Counted from the first letter of the stretch, positions 17,227 to 26,274 are shown. The stretch: DNA of 64,000 nucleotides from Mycolicibacterium sp. P9-22 (GCF_008329585.1 NZ_NPKP01000002.1:310001-374000), one strand, 5' to 3'. A program made the numbers and translations. Notes: generated from the letters alone by a model not told the origin.

Positions 17227-18750
17227 TCACTTCCGATCGTCGTCTGCATAGACCGCGGCGAGCAGTTCCCTCGCCCTCAGCGCCAGCCACAACTGTGCAC
17301 GGGTGTCCGCGGAGGTGAGATCGTCGCCAAGCAACCCGGCGATCCGCTGCATGCGATTGCGCATCGTGTGGCGGTGGACCTGGAGGGCGGCAGCGGCGGC
17401 CTCCACTTGCCCGTTGTATTCGAGAAACGCCGTGAGAGCATCGATCAGGTCGTCGCGTTGACCGATCAGTGGTTTCAGTAGTCCGGCGAGGATACGCAGC
17501 TCGGCAGGAGTTCTAGCGCCGAGAAGCACCCCGTAGGGACCGAGTTCGTCGAACTCGGTGAACGTGGGGTGGTCACCGGCAGCAGCCGCGATGCGCGCCT
17601 GCGCGACACCGACCTTGATCTCGGAGAGGCGCGCAGGACGGCTCAGCCCACCGCCCAGCTTCCGGTGTAGGTGTCGGCCGAGCGCGTCGTGCAGAGCCAG
17701 GATTCGTCGCTTGTTGCCGGCGGGAACGACGATCACGATGTCCTCCTCCAACGAGGCCATCAGATACGGCCCCACGTTGGCGGCCAAGCGCCCGACATGC
17801 TGTTCTGCCGCCAGAACGGGACCCACGCCCGTCAGCAGCAGCACCACGACGTCACCTCGTGGGTCGAAGCCGAAGTACCTCAGGACGCTCCCGTCGGTGC
17901 TCGCGCCACCGAGCAGGTTGCGGGTCACGGCCATTCTCAAGCGTTGTTCTGCGTCGGCCACTCTGGCCGGTTTCTCGATCGCGATCGAGACCAACGACAC
18001 CGCATGAGCCACGAGCAGCCGGCCCGACGTGGAAAGTGGCGTCGGTGTTCTCACCGCGAGATAGCCGCGAAGCGCCTGCGCGGCGCGAAGGCTCTGCACT
18101 ACGACGAATGCCTCGCCGTCCGCGATGACGCGACCCGCGTGGCCGCGGGAACTCCCCGTCGTGTGCGCCGGATCGGACATCAACGCGATCAAGCGTTCCT
18201 GCTCCGCTCCGCCGGCTGCCAGCACCCTGCCGTCGACGCCGATCACAACGACCCCGGCGGATAGCGAATCCGCCAGCGTGCTGACCACACCGGGGATACT
18301 GCCCCGCAGGGTGGCTCTGGCGAGCACCTCCTGCTGGTCGACGACCTGCTGGACGGACCGGAGTTCGTCGGCCTTCAATTCGTCGATCACCACCCGGGTG
18401 ATGGCGATGAAGGGCGTGGAGGCGGGAACCTTGAGGATGGGCAACCCGAAGTCATTGCCTGCGGCCAGGATTCCTTTGGGTATCTCCGGAAGAGTGGTCC
18501 CGGTATCGACTGCGAGTGCGGCGATGCCTGCGGAGGACAACCGTGACACGTACTCGAACTGTTCCGAGGCGACGGTACCGATGTTGATACCCGTTGTCAT
18601 GACCAGCTCTCCCCCAGAGAGATACGGGGTGGGGTCCGCCAGCTCGATCGGGTGCGCCCAGGTGATGTGACGGTCGGCCCCTTCCTTGCCCGCCGCCAGC
18701 GACAGACCGAGACCCTTCGCCTTGATCAGGCTCCTCGGGGTGATCGACAT
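17227..18750 (-). CDS. PucR-family transcriptional regulator 2
   Basis: A 507-residue paralogue of the regulator at 10309-11874, with the same layout: PucR domain (AKGLGLSLAAGKEGADRHIT, PIELADPTPYLSGGELVMTTG), GGDEF-like middle and HTH_30 with AAAALQVHRHTMRNRMQRIAGLLG. The ATG at 18750 has AGGAG 5 nt upstream and is preferred to the longer frame. It converges on the CoA-transferase gene and has its own copy of the TTGGACA-N16-TATCCAA dyad 71 bp upstream. Two PucR genes bracketing four catabolic genes suggests cross-regulation or separate inducers (inference). Confidence 0.9.
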   Translation of the reverse strand: MSITPRSLIKAKGLGLSLAAGKEGADRHITWAHPIELADPTPYLSGGELVMTTGINIGTVASEQFEYVSRLSSAGIAALAVDTGTTLPEIPKGILAAGNDFGLPILKVPASTPFIAITRVVIDELKADELRSVQQVVDQQEVLARATLRGSIPGVVSTLADSLSAGVVVIGVDGRVLAAGGAEQERLIALMSDPAHTTGSSRGHAGRVIADGEAFVVVQSLRAAQALRGYLAVRTPTPLSTSGRLLVAHAVSLVSIAIEKPARVADAEQRLRMAVTRNLLGGASTDGSVLRYFGFDPRGDVVVLLLTGVGPVLAAEQHVGRLAANVGPYLMASLEEDIVIVVPAGNKRRILALHDALGRHLHRKLGGGLSRPARLSEIKVGVAQARIAAAAGDHPTFTEFDELGPYGVLLGARTPAELRILAGLLKPLIGQRDDLIDALTAFLEYNGQVEAAAAALQVHRHTMRNRMQRIAGLLGDDLTSADTRAQLWLALRARELLAAVYADDDRK

Positions 18751-19095
18751 CGAATCTCCTATCCGAGAGCTGCTACCGACGCGTGAGGGTCTCAACGCTA
18801 GTCATCCGCGGCGATCCTGTTTGGACAAAGACTCCGGAGAAAATATCCAACACGGCCATTTGTTGCCGCCGCGATGGGCGCACACACTGGAAAACGGGTG
18901 CGCGACGAGCGAGCCCTCGGCGCACCACCTCGGCTTAGGCCCGCAGGACGCTCCCACAGGTGCGCCGCACCCGGCCGCGGAACCCACGTCGTCTCACACT
19001 CATGTCGCATCGGCCTGACAGCTCATCTGAGAACGTGACACCGGTTTCGAGAATCGACAGTTGACCTTTCCAGGTTCGAGGACGACCATGGCCGC
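18751..19095. other. Intergenic region between pucR-2 and acyl-CoA reductase gene
   Basis: 345 bp between divergent genes. It contains the dyad described at 18821-18850. The rest shows no convincing coding frame, stable RNA or terminator. The promoter of the acyl-CoA reductase gene should lie near the right end, but I cannot place it with confidence. This is the junction where the catabolic island meets the conserved mycobacterial order. Confidence 0.55.
18821..18850. promoter_or_regulatory. Putative PucR operator, copy 2
   Basis: Inverted repeat TTGGACA-N16-TATCCAA with a smaller palindrome, CTCCGGAG, exactly at its centre (18832-18839). Half-sites and spacing are identical to the copy at 11939-11968. 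It lies 71 bp upstream of the second pucR start. Probable autoregulatory or shared operator; untested. Confidence 0.6.
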
Positions 19096-21093
19096 ATGCA
19101 TTATGTCGTTACCGGCGGTACTGGGTTTATCGGCAGCCGCGTGGTGGCCCGACTGCTGGCCCGCGACCCGGACGCGCAGGTGTCCGTGTTGGTGCGCCGC
19201 TCATCGCTGGAACGCTTCGAACGATTGGCCGCCGCGTGGGGTCCGCGCGCGAAACCCCTGGTCGGCGACCTCACCGCCGAACATCTGGGGTTGAGCGACG
19301 ATGGCATCGCCGAACTCGGCACCGTCGACCACGTGGTGCACAGCGCCGCCATCTACGACATGACCGCCGCCGAGGACGTCCAGCGCGCCGCCAATGTCGA
19401 GGGCACCCGCGCTGTCATCGGCCTGACCCGGCGCCTGGGCGCGACGCTGCACCACCTGTCTTCGATCGCGGTGGCCGGCGACTTCCACGGCGAATACACC
19501 GAAGACGATTTCGACGTCGCGCAGAACCTACCGACCCCGTATCACCGCACCAAGTTCGAGGCCGAACAACTGGTGCGCTCCGACGCGGGGCCGCGGTACC
19601 GGATCTACCGGCCGGCGGTCGTGGTCGGGGATTCGCGCACCGGTGAGATGGACAAGGTCGACGGGCCCTATTACTTCTTCGGGATCCTGGCCAAGCTGGC
19701 GGTGCTGCCCAGTGTCACGCCCATGGTGGTGCCCGATGCCGGCCGTACCAACATCGTGCCGGTCGACTACGTGGTCGACGCGTTGGTGCACCTGATGCAC
19801 ATCGCCGACGCCGACGGACAGACCTTCCATCTGACCGCGCCGAAAACCATTGGCCTGCGCACGATTTACCGCGGTGTCGCGAAAGAAGCCGGGTTGCCGA
19901 CACTGCGCTTCGCGCTGCCCGGCGCAGCGGTCGCGCCGGTACTGAAGGCCACCGGCCGGGCCAGGGTGCTGCGCAACATGGCCGCTACCCAGCTGGGCAT
20001 GCCAGCCGAGATCCTCGACGTCGTGGACCTGGCGCCCACGTTCACCGCCGACCGGACCACCGCTGCGCTGGCCGGCACCGGGATCGAGGTACCCGAATTC
20101 GGTTCCTATGCAGGGAAACTGTGGCGGTACTGGGCGGAGCATCTGGACCCCGACCGGGCCCGCCGCGATGACCCGTCCGGCGCACTGGTGGGCAGGCACG
20201 TCATCATCACCGGCGCCTCTAGCGGTATCGGACGGGCCTCGGCGCTGGCCGCCGCGCGACGCGGCGCCACGGTGTTCGCGTTGGCCCGCAATGCCGACGC
20301 ACTCGATGATCTGATCGCCGAGATCCGCGCCGAGGGCGGCGACGCGCACGCATTCACCTGCGACGTAACCGATTCCGGTTCCGTCGACCACACGGTGAAG
20401 GACATCCTGGGTCGCTTCGGCCACGTGGATTATCTGGTCAACAACGCCGGCCGGTCCATCCGCCGCTCGGTGTCGGCCTCCACCGACCGGCTGCACGACT
20501 ACGAACGGGTGATGGCTGTCAACTACTTCGGTGCGGTGCGGATGGTGCTGGCGCTGCTACCGCACTGGCAGGAACGCCGGTTCGGTCACGTGGTCAACGT
20601 GTCGAGCGCCGGCGTGCAGGCCAACAGCCCCAAGTACAGCGCGTACCTGCCCACCAAGGCGGCGCTGGACGCGTTCTCCGAGGTGGTCGGCACCGAGACG
20701 CTCTCGGACCACATCACCTTCACCAATATCCACATGCCTTTGGTCAGCACCCCGATGATCGCCCCGTCGCGGCGCCTGAATCCGGTCCCCCCGATCACCG
20801 CCGAGCATGCCGCGGCGATGGTGGTGCGCGGGCTGATCGAAAAGCCGGCGCGGATCGACACCCCGCTGGGCACGCTGGCCGATCTGGGCACCTACTTCAC
20901 GCCCCGGCTGTCGCGGCGAGTGCTGCACCAGCTCTACCTGGGCTATCCGGACTCCGCCGCGGCCCGTGGACAAGCCGGCGAAGAGCCCACCCCGGAGCGC
21001 AGACCCAGGAAGCCGTCCCGCGCGGCGCGAACCGTACGGGTGCCCCGACCGGTCAAGCGTGCGATGCGGGCGATTCCGGGTGTGCACTGGTGA
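19096..21093 (+). CDS. acrA1: Two-domain fatty acyl-CoA reductase (AcrA1-like)
   Basis: A 665-residue fusion. Residues 1-340 form an NAD(P)-dependent extended SDR/reductase domain starting MHYVVTGGTGFIGSRVVARLL. Residues about 370-620 form a classical SDR with HVIITGASSGIGRAS, LVNNAGRS and the YxxxK active site in SAYLPTKAAL. A basic tail follows. The length and architecture match AcrA1 (Rv3391), which reduces long-chain fatty acyl-CoA to aldehyde or alcohol for wax-ester or ether lipid synthesis. It lies directly before iunH, as in M. tuberculosis apart from the intervening cmaA1, absent here. Cytoplasmic or membrane-associated. Confidence 0.88.
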   Translation: MHYVVTGGTGFIGSRVVARLLARDPDAQVSVLVRRSSLERFERLAAAWGPRAKPLVGDLTAEHLGLSDDGIAELGTVDHVVHSAAIYDMTAAEDVQRAANVEGTRAVIGLTRRLGATLHHLSSIAVAGDFHGEYTEDDFDVAQNLPTPYHRTKFEAEQLVRSDAGPRYRIYRPAVVVGDSRTGEMDKVDGPYYFFGILAKLAVLPSVTPMVVPDAGRTNIVPVDYVVDALVHLMHIADADGQTFHLTAPKTIGLRTIYRGVAKEAGLPTLRFALPGAAVAPVLKATGRARVLRNMAATQLGMPAEILDVVDLAPTFTADRTTAALAGTGIEVPEFGSYAGKLWRYWAEHLDPDRARRDDPSGALVGRHVIITGASSGIGRASALAAARRGATVFALARNADALDDLIAEIRAEGGDAHAFTCDVTDSGSVDHTVKDILGRFGHVDYLVNNAGRSIRRSVSASTDRLHDYERVMAVNYFGAVRMVLALLPHWQERRFGHVVNVSSAGVQANSPKYSAYLPTKAALDAFSEVVGTETLSDHITFTNIHMPLVSTPMIAPSRRLNPVPPITAEHAAAMVVRGLIEKPARIDTPLGTLADLGTYFTPRLSRRVLHQLYLGYPDSAAARGQAGEEPTPERRPRKPSRAARTVRVPRPVKRAMRAIPGVHW

Positions 21094-21108
21094 TCGCCCC
21101 GCCCTATC

Positions 21109-22191
21109 GTGGGCGGCGTGACAGGCAGCGGGGCGACGGAAATTACTACTGAAGCGCCACTACCGGTGTTCGCCGACGTCGACACCGGGGTGGACGATGC
21201 GATGGCGCTGGCCTATCTGTTCGCCAGCCCGGACGCTCGGGTGGTGGGCATCGCGTCCACGGCGGGCAATGTGCCCGTCGAGCAGGTGTCGATCAACAAT
21301 CTCGGGCTGCTCGAACTGTTCGGGATCGATGATGTCCCCGTTTCCGAGGGCGCCGCGGTCCCGCTGAGCATTGCGCTGCGCACCGCCGAGGACACCCACG
21401 GCCCCGAGGGACTCGGCTACGCCCAGCTGCCTGCGACCGACCGGACGCTGACCCCGTACGACGCGGCCCAGGCCTGGGTGGCCGCAGCCCGCGAATACCC
21501 CGGGGAACTCATCGGATTGGTCACCGGGCCGCTGACCAACTTCGCACTGGCACTGCGTCTGGAGCCCGCGCTGCCCCGGCTGTTTCGTCGGCTGGTGATC
21601 ATGGGCGGCGCTTTCGACTATCGCGGCAACACCACTCCGGTCTCGGAGTGGAACGTCAGCGTCGACCCGGAGGCCGCCGCCGAGGTGTTCGCGGTGTGGG
21701 GTGCGGCGTGGGGTTTGAGCACGCCCACCCATCTGCCGATCGTGTTGGGGCTCAACCTCACCGAGAACGCGGCGATGACACCGTCGATCCTGGGCCGGTT
21801 GGCGGCCGCCGCCGGTTCCCCGTCGGCGCAGCTGAGCGTGCTCGACGATCGGGGCACCCGGTCGACGGCGGCCAACCCGCTGATGCAGGTGCTCGAAGAT
21901 GCCATGCGGTTCTACTTCGAGTTCCACTTCGATCAGGGCGAGGGCTACCTGGCACACCTGCACGATCCACTGGCCGCGGCTGTCGCGCTGGACCCCGACC
22001 TGGTGCGCTATCAGCAGGCGACCGTCGACGTCGAACTGACCGGCACGCTGACCCGCGGGATGACGGTGGCCGACTGGCGCGGTCACTGGGGCCGGCAGCC
22101 CAACGCACACATCGGCGTCGAGGTGGACCCCGCGGCGTTCTTCGACCGGTTCATCGAGCGGGTCGGCCCGTTCGCCCGCCGGCTCGCGTGA
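21109..22191 (+). CDS. iunH: Inosine-uridine preferring nucleoside hydrolase
   Basis: A protein of about 360 residues with the nucleoside-hydrolase signature VFADVDTGVDDAMALAY (calcium-binding aspartates), IASTAGNVP, LVTGPLTNFALAL and a late WNVSVDPEAAAEVF segment. It hydrolyses purine or pyrimidine ribonucleosides to base and ribose for salvage. GTG starts are possible at 21109 and 21118; the first is given. It follows the acyl-CoA reductase by 15 bp, the position of Rv3393. The released uracil or purine bases could feed the uracil phosphoribosyltransferase/URC and guaA genes 15 kb away (inference only). Confidence 0.9.
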   Translation: MGGVTGSGATEITTEAPLPVFADVDTGVDDAMALAYLFASPDARVVGIASTAGNVPVEQVSINNLGLLELFGIDDVPVSEGAAVPLSIALRTAEDTHGPEGLGYAQLPATDRTLTPYDAAQAWVAAAREYPGELIGLVTGPLTNFALALRLEPALPRLFRRLVIMGGAFDYRGNTTPVSEWNVSVDPEAAAEVFAVWGAAWGLSTPTHLPIVLGLNLTENAAMTPSILGRLAAAAGSPSAQLSVLDDRGTRSTAANPLMQVLEDAMRFYFEFHFDQGEGYLAHLHDPLAAAVALDPDLVRYQQATVDVELTGTLTRGMTVADWRGHWGRQPNAHIGVEVDPAAFFDRFIERVGPFARRLA

Positions 22192-22194
22192 CCG

Positions 22195-22974
22195 TCAGGC
22201 AGCGATCTCGGAAACCTGCCCGGAAGCCAGCGTCACCACCCGCAGCGCCAGCGGGGCGGCCGCTGCGTGCAATCTGCTCAACGCGTCGGCCTGCTCCACG
22301 TACAACGGTGGCTCGTCGATGCCGAAATGCATGGGTAGGACGGTCTTCGCCTGAAGAATGGCGGCCGCGTGGGCGGCCTGTTCGGGAGTCAGCACGGCGG
22401 GCAGCGGACTGGCCGGTTGCATGTGCGGAAGTTGCACCGCGGCACCGTTGATCGGTAGCACAGCGACATCGATGGGGCCTGCCCGGCGAGCAATGAGCCA
22501 CCAGTACCCGTGAAAGGTGGTGTCCCCGCCATGGAAGACACGCTGCCCGTCGGCTTCGACAACCCAGTTCACCTGAGGGTCGCCCAGTCCGTCCACTGCC
22601 GGCACTGCGGTGATCGTGAAGGGCGCCAGGTCGATTCGCGCCCAGTCCTGCACTACCCGCACCTGCAGGGCGCTGGCCTTCAGGTCGTGTTCACAACCCG
22701 CCGTCCACACCCCCTCCTCTTCGGTGCCGTGAAACGGCGCCGGCCGAAACACCAGCCCGGTGGCTCCCACCGCAGCCTCGATCGCGGCGACATCGGTGTG
22801 ATCGGAGTGCAGGTGGGTCACCAGCGCCGCGGCAGCGGGCCGGCCGGGCAAGCACAACGTGCCGTCGGGCAGTGCCGCTTGCCGGATGGGCGTGTGCACC
22901 ACATGGTCGATGACGAGGGAGACTCCCTGTGCCGACAGCTCGATACCGGCCCAACCCAGACTGCGAATTTTCAT
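22195..22974 (-). CDS. Metallo-beta-lactamase-fold hydrolase (UlaG/NAPE-PLD-like)
   Basis: A 259-residue protein with the metal-binding THLHSDHTD motif (HxHxDH) at about residues 53-61, a VFHGGDTTFHG segment and a later LPMHFG histidine. The start MKIRSLGWAGIEL and the overall pattern place it with UlaG/YfiV-type L-ascorbate-lactonase and NAPE-PLD-like hydrolases. Substrate unknown. It overlaps the upstream TetR gene by 4 bp, so it is probably the regulator's main target. The pair occupies the place where M. tuberculosis has the cyclopropane synthase cmaA1 and its neighbours. Confidence 0.82.
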   Translation of the reverse strand: MKIRSLGWAGIELSAQGVSLVIDHVVHTPIRQAALPDGTLCLPGRPAAAALVTHLHSDHTDVAAIEAAVGATGLVFRPAPFHGTEEEGVWTAGCEHDLKASALQVRVVQDWARIDLAPFTITAVPAVDGLGDPQVNWVVEADGQRVFHGGDTTFHGYWWLIARRAGPIDVAVLPINGAAVQLPHMQPASPLPAVLTPEQAAHAAAILQAKTVLPMHFGIDEPPLYVEQADALSRLHAAAAPLALRVVTLASGQVSEIAA

Positions 22975-23597
22975 GTGCGGGTGACCTTTCTGACAATGTC
23001 GATACGGGATGCGATGGCCGTGGCAGCCCGGGCATATGCCGCGTCGTCGTCATGGAGCACGGCTTGGGCGTTGGCGGCCAGCGCGAATGCGTCGAGTTCG
23101 AAGGCCAGTTGCACGGGGTCCACATCGGCGCGAATTTCCCCTGCGGCCTGCGCTTCACGGATCAGTGTCTGCTGCAACGATATCCAATTCGACAACCGGT
23201 CGCGCAGGACGTCACGGATGACGCCAGCGCGAGCGTCGTACTCGGCGGTGACCGCAGCGAAGAAGCATCCACCGGAAAAGACCCTTCGCCGGGAATAGTC
23301 CATCCAGTGCTGATAGAAGGCCTGCAGTCGGGGCAACCCCTCCTGTACGGCAAGGGTGGGCGTCAGCACATGAGTGGCGAGCACGTCGGCGGCGTGGTCG
23401 ATGGCGGCAATCTGCAGTTGCACCTTGGAACCGAAGTGGGCGGCGATATTGCTCTTGCTGGTGCCGCATTCCTGGGCGAGGCGCCCGATAGAGAGACCCT
23501 CCAATCCGTCGGCGGAGGCTATATCCGCTGCGCGCGCGAGGATGGCGGACTTGGTCCGCAGGCCGCGCGCGAGCCTGCCGTCAACAGACTCGGTCAT
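22971..23597 (-). CDS. TetR-family transcriptional regulator
   Basis: A 208-residue protein with an N-terminal HTH (RTKSAILARAADIASADGLEGLSIGRLAQECGTSKSNIAAHFGSK region, about residues 15-62) and a C-terminal ligand domain of the TetR_C type with FSGGCFFAAV. The ATG at 23597 (MTESVDG) is preferred to an upstream ATG because a palindromic operator occupies the sequence between them. It is translationally coupled to the metallo-hydrolase and likely represses this two-gene unit. The inducer is unknown. Confidence 0.87.
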   Translation of the reverse strand: MTESVDGRLARGLRTKSAILARAADIASADGLEGLSIGRLAQECGTSKSNIAAHFGSKVQLQIAAIDHAADVLATHVLTPTLAVQEGLPRLQAFYQHWMDYSRRRVFSGGCFFAAVTAEYDARAGVIRDVLRDRLSNWISLQQTLIREAQAAGEIRADVDPVQLAFELDAFALAANAQAVLHDDDAAYARAATAIASRIDIVRKVTRT

Positions 23598-23611
23598 GCC
23601 GATAAAACTAT

Positions 23612-23627
23612 ACGAACGATCGTTCAT
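23612..23627. promoter_or_regulatory. Palindromic TetR operator
   Basis: The core GAACGATCGTTC (23614-23625) is a perfect 12-bp palindrome located 17 bp upstream of the TetR start at 23597, between it and imuB. Size and position are typical of an autoregulatory TetR site. Confidence 0.65.
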
Positions 23628-23645
23628 TAATCAAGACCGGCGTAG

Positions 23646-25250
23646 TTACTCGTAGATGCCCTCCACATGCCACTGCCGTTGGCGGTAACACAGCAGCATC
23701 GCCACACCGACGCGGTCGCCGGTATCGACCAGCACCTGGGCACGCGCGGTCCGGCCCACCGGTTTGCGATCAGGATCCCACCAGCGTTCGTCAACCGGCC
23801 ATGGCCCGGTCCACCAGCTGATGTCTCTCCCGCCGCTTCGCTCGCCCCTCAGGTCCCCGCCACGGCCCGGTGACTCCAACCGCACCGGATCCGCGGAGAA
23901 CAATCCCCGACTCGTCACGCGCACCGGTTTCCCTTCTGCATCAAGCACTTCCACCGGATCGTCCAGCAACACCGCCGGTGAGGGCTCGGGCAACTGACCC
24001 GGCCAGGGCTGAGCCGGGTCGGCCCGCGGAACCGGCTCGTCGCCCAGCGGGGTGAAGGTGATGCGCTCGGCGGGCCCCCGGCCACCGCTGAGCACCGGCA
24101 CCTGAACCGCCTCAAGCCCCAGCAGACCCTGCACCCGCACCAGCGCCCGCCGGGCACGTAACCGGTCGTCATCACCGGATGACCCCCACAGCGGAAGCTG
24201 CAGCGCCCCGGCCGACACCACCTCCACCGGATGCAGCCGCAACATGGTGATCGCTCCGGTGGGTCCCGTCCCCCCGGTTGCCCGCCGGGTAAGCCAGCCG
24301 TCCAGTTGCCAACGCACCCGGTCCGCGGTGGCATCCTCGCTCAACGGTTCTGCGCAACGCCAAACCCGGTTGAGCTCTTCGCCATTGGCGGTGACAGCCT
24401 GGATGGCCAGCCTGGTGCAACCCACCCCGGCGCCCTCCAGGCTGCGGTGCAGTTCGCCGGCCAGCGATCGGCCGGCGAAGGCGGCGGCGTCCACCCGGTC
24501 GATCGGCGGATCGCAGTTCATCACCGCATCGAGCTCCGCGGGAAGGTCACGCCCCGACGGCCCGCGGTCAGACTCCCCGCAGGCGAATCGGTGGGCACTG
24601 ATCGCGTCGGCACCGAACCGGGAAGCGACATCGGTACGTGACAACTCGGCGAACTGCCCGATGGTGCGAATTCCCATCCGCCACAGCAGGTCTGCCAGAT
24701 CTTCCCGGCCGGCTCCGGAAAGGCTGGGTTCGGTGGCCAGCTGCCGGATGGACAGCCCGGACAGGAACGCCGCGTCCTGGCCCGGCTCCACGATGCGCCC
24801 CGCCCTGGCCGCGAACACCGCGGTGGACAGCTGATCGGCGATACCCGTCTGACATTCCGCACCGGCCGCGGCCACCGCGTCGACCAGCCGTTCGGCGGCC
24901 TCCTGCTCTGATCCGAAATACCGGGATGCACCCCGGACCGACACCACCAGCAGACCGGGCCGCAATACCTCGGCCCGGGGCACCACCTCGTCCACCGCCG
25001 CCGTCACGCCCTCGAAGTGACGGGCATCGCGCGCCGGGTCGGCGGTGACGACATGCAACTGCGGGCACCGGGACTGCGCTTCGCGGCGGCGCAGCCCGCG
25101 CCGCACCCCCACCGCCCTGGCCGCCGCCGAACAAGCGATGACCCGGTTGGCCAGGGTGACCGCCACCGGGTCGGTGGCGGCCAGCCCGGCCGTGGCGGCT
25201 GCGGCCACCGCAGGCCAATCCATACACCAGAGCGCGAGAACCCGCGGCAC
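23646..25250 (-). CDS. imuB: ImuB, catalytically inactive Y-family polymerase homologue of the mutasome
   Basis: A 534-residue protein starting PRVLALWCMDWPAVAAAA, as in mycobacterial ImuB (Rv3394c). ANRVIACSAAARAVGVRRG, ADQLSTAVFAARAGR, SRTDVASRFGADA and a late PWPVDERWWDP segment are all shared with the family. ImuB lacks the acidic catalytic residues of active Y-family polymerases and acts as the hub linking ImuA', DnaE2 and the beta clamp in damage-induced mutagenesis. The GTG at 25250 is chosen because the conserved N-terminus begins there and it lies 1 nt after the imuA' stop, giving a tight operon. SOS-controlled through the box at 26023-26038. Confidence 0.94.
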   Translation of the reverse strand: MPRVLALWCMDWPAVAAAATAGLAATDPVAVTLANRVIACSAAARAVGVRRGLRRREAQSRCPQLHVVTADPARDARHFEGVTAAVDEVVPRAEVLRPGLLVVSVRGASRYFGSEQEAAERLVDAVAAAGAECQTGIADQLSTAVFAARAGRIVEPGQDAAFLSGLSIRQLATEPSLSGAGREDLADLLWRMGIRTIGQFAELSRTDVASRFGADAISAHRFACGESDRGPSGRDLPAELDAVMNCDPPIDRVDAAAFAGRSLAGELHRSLEGAGVGCTRLAIQAVTANGEELNRVWRCAEPLSEDATADRVRWQLDGWLTRRATGGTGPTGAITMLRLHPVEVVSAGALQLPLWGSSGDDDRLRARRALVRVQGLLGLEAVQVPVLSGGRGPAERITFTPLGDEPVPRADPAQPWPGQLPEPSPAVLLDDPVEVLDAEGKPVRVTSRGLFSADPVRLESPGRGGDLRGERSGGRDISWWTGPWPVDERWWDPDRKPVGRTARAQVLVDTGDRVGVAMLLCYRQRQWHVEGIYE

Positions 25251-25251
25251 G

Positions 25252-25986
25252 CTAGCCCCCGACTGCGATGCGCGGCTGACCGGGAATCCGGCTCCTGGTC
25301 CGGGTGTCCACCCGCACCCGCCCGATCCGCCCCCGGCCGGGAACCGCGGCGCCACCGGAACCGACCATCTCGTAGCCGCAGACCCTGGCATCGAGCCGAG
25401 CCGAGGCGCCGTGCCAATCTCCACCGGTGACCAGCAGCGTGCACCCCTTCTGCCGAGCCCGAGCGGTCACGGCCCGCGCTCTGCTCATGGGCACCGACCG
25501 TCCGCCCAGCGCCAGCACCACCAGATCCAGACCGTCCAGGAGGACCGCGGCCACCTCCACCGGATCGGTGCCGGGATAAGGAATCACCGCGACCCGGCTC
25601 AGGTCGGCACCCATCTCCACGGCCGCCAGCAGACCGACATCGGGCTGCCCGACGATGGCCGCGTGCCCACCTTCTGCGGTGGCGGCGGCCACCATCCGAA
25701 GTGCCAGCGATCTGGCCCCGGACAGCACCGCCACCGTCCCCCTGGGCAACAGCTGAGAAAGAGGCCCGGGGGCCGACGGCTCCGGCAACGCATCGTCAGG
25801 CGGCCCGATCGGCGGATCCGGGGCTTTCAGCAAAGTTTCGGGGACAGAATTCAGGCCATCATCGGCAGCCTTCCGCACACCCGGGATTTCCATCCTCCCG
25901 GAGACTTCGGCTATCCTGCGGCGTAACTGTTCTACCTGTTCAGCACGCTCTTTCCGGTGCTGTTCGAGGTCCATCGCCACCGTCAC
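25252..25986 (-). CDS. imuA': ImuA', mutasome accessory protein
   Basis: A 244-residue RecA-like-fold protein of the ImuA' type (Rv3395c). A charged N-terminal helix ([19 protein letters not shown]) is followed by [28 protein letters not shown], a degenerate P-loop region, and [19 protein letters not shown] beta strands. It works with ImuB and DnaE2 in SOS translesion synthesis. The GTG at 25986 has GGAGG 8 nt upstream. First gene of the imuA'-imuB operon, with a perfect SOS box 37 bp upstream. Confidence 0.93.
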   Translation of the reverse strand: MTVAMDLEQHRKERAEQVEQLRRRIAEVSGRMEIPGVRKAADDGLNSVPETLLKAPDPPIGPPDDALPEPSAPGPLSQLLPRGTVAVLSGARSLALRMVAAATAEGGHAAIVGQPDVGLLAAVEMGADLSRVAVIPYPGTDPVEVAAVLLDGLDLVVLALGGRSVPMSRARAVTARARQKGCTLLVTGGDWHGASARLDARVCGYEMVGSGGAAVPGRGRIGRVRVDTRTRSRIPGQPRIAVGG

Positions 25987-26022
25987 AGCAGCACCTCCAG
26001 CATCATCCGAAACGAGCGTTGT

Positions 26023-26038
26023 TCGAACATGTGTTCGA
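26023..26038 (-). promoter_or_regulatory. LexA SOS box of imuA'-imuB
   Basis: TCGAAC-ATGT-GTTCGA, a perfect SOS box 37 bp upstream of the imuA' GTG. It has the same half-sites as the dnaE2 box at 1179-1194, so the three mutasome genes in this window should be co-induced by DNA damage. Confidence 0.93.
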
Positions 26039-26274
26039 TATCTCGAGTAAACACTTGCCCGGTCCGACAGTCAAGCGGTGATCCGGAGGGTCAGATCGGC
26101 GGCACAGACCAACTCTCAACGATGGTTGAGTAAGGGAATGCACTGATACAGGCGCTGCGTTACAGTTCCTGACACCAGATCCCGCCCCCCAAATGGGACT
26201 GCTGCACAGGGTTTTCGCGGGCCACCGCGGCGGCCGAAGTTTCACCCCACAGAGAACCAAGTAAAGGACCGAAC

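Noticed and set aside
18798..19010. Small open frames on both strands in the pucR-2/acyl-CoA reductase gap
   Set aside because: No ribosome-binding sites, Arg/Pro-rich compositions typical of shadow frames, and one overlaps the dyad operator.
26115..26130. CTCAAC-GATG-GTTGAG hairpin between imuA' and the Rv3395A-like gene
   Set aside because: Short 6-bp arms, no T-run and not close to a gene end; could be incidental, so not listed as a feature.
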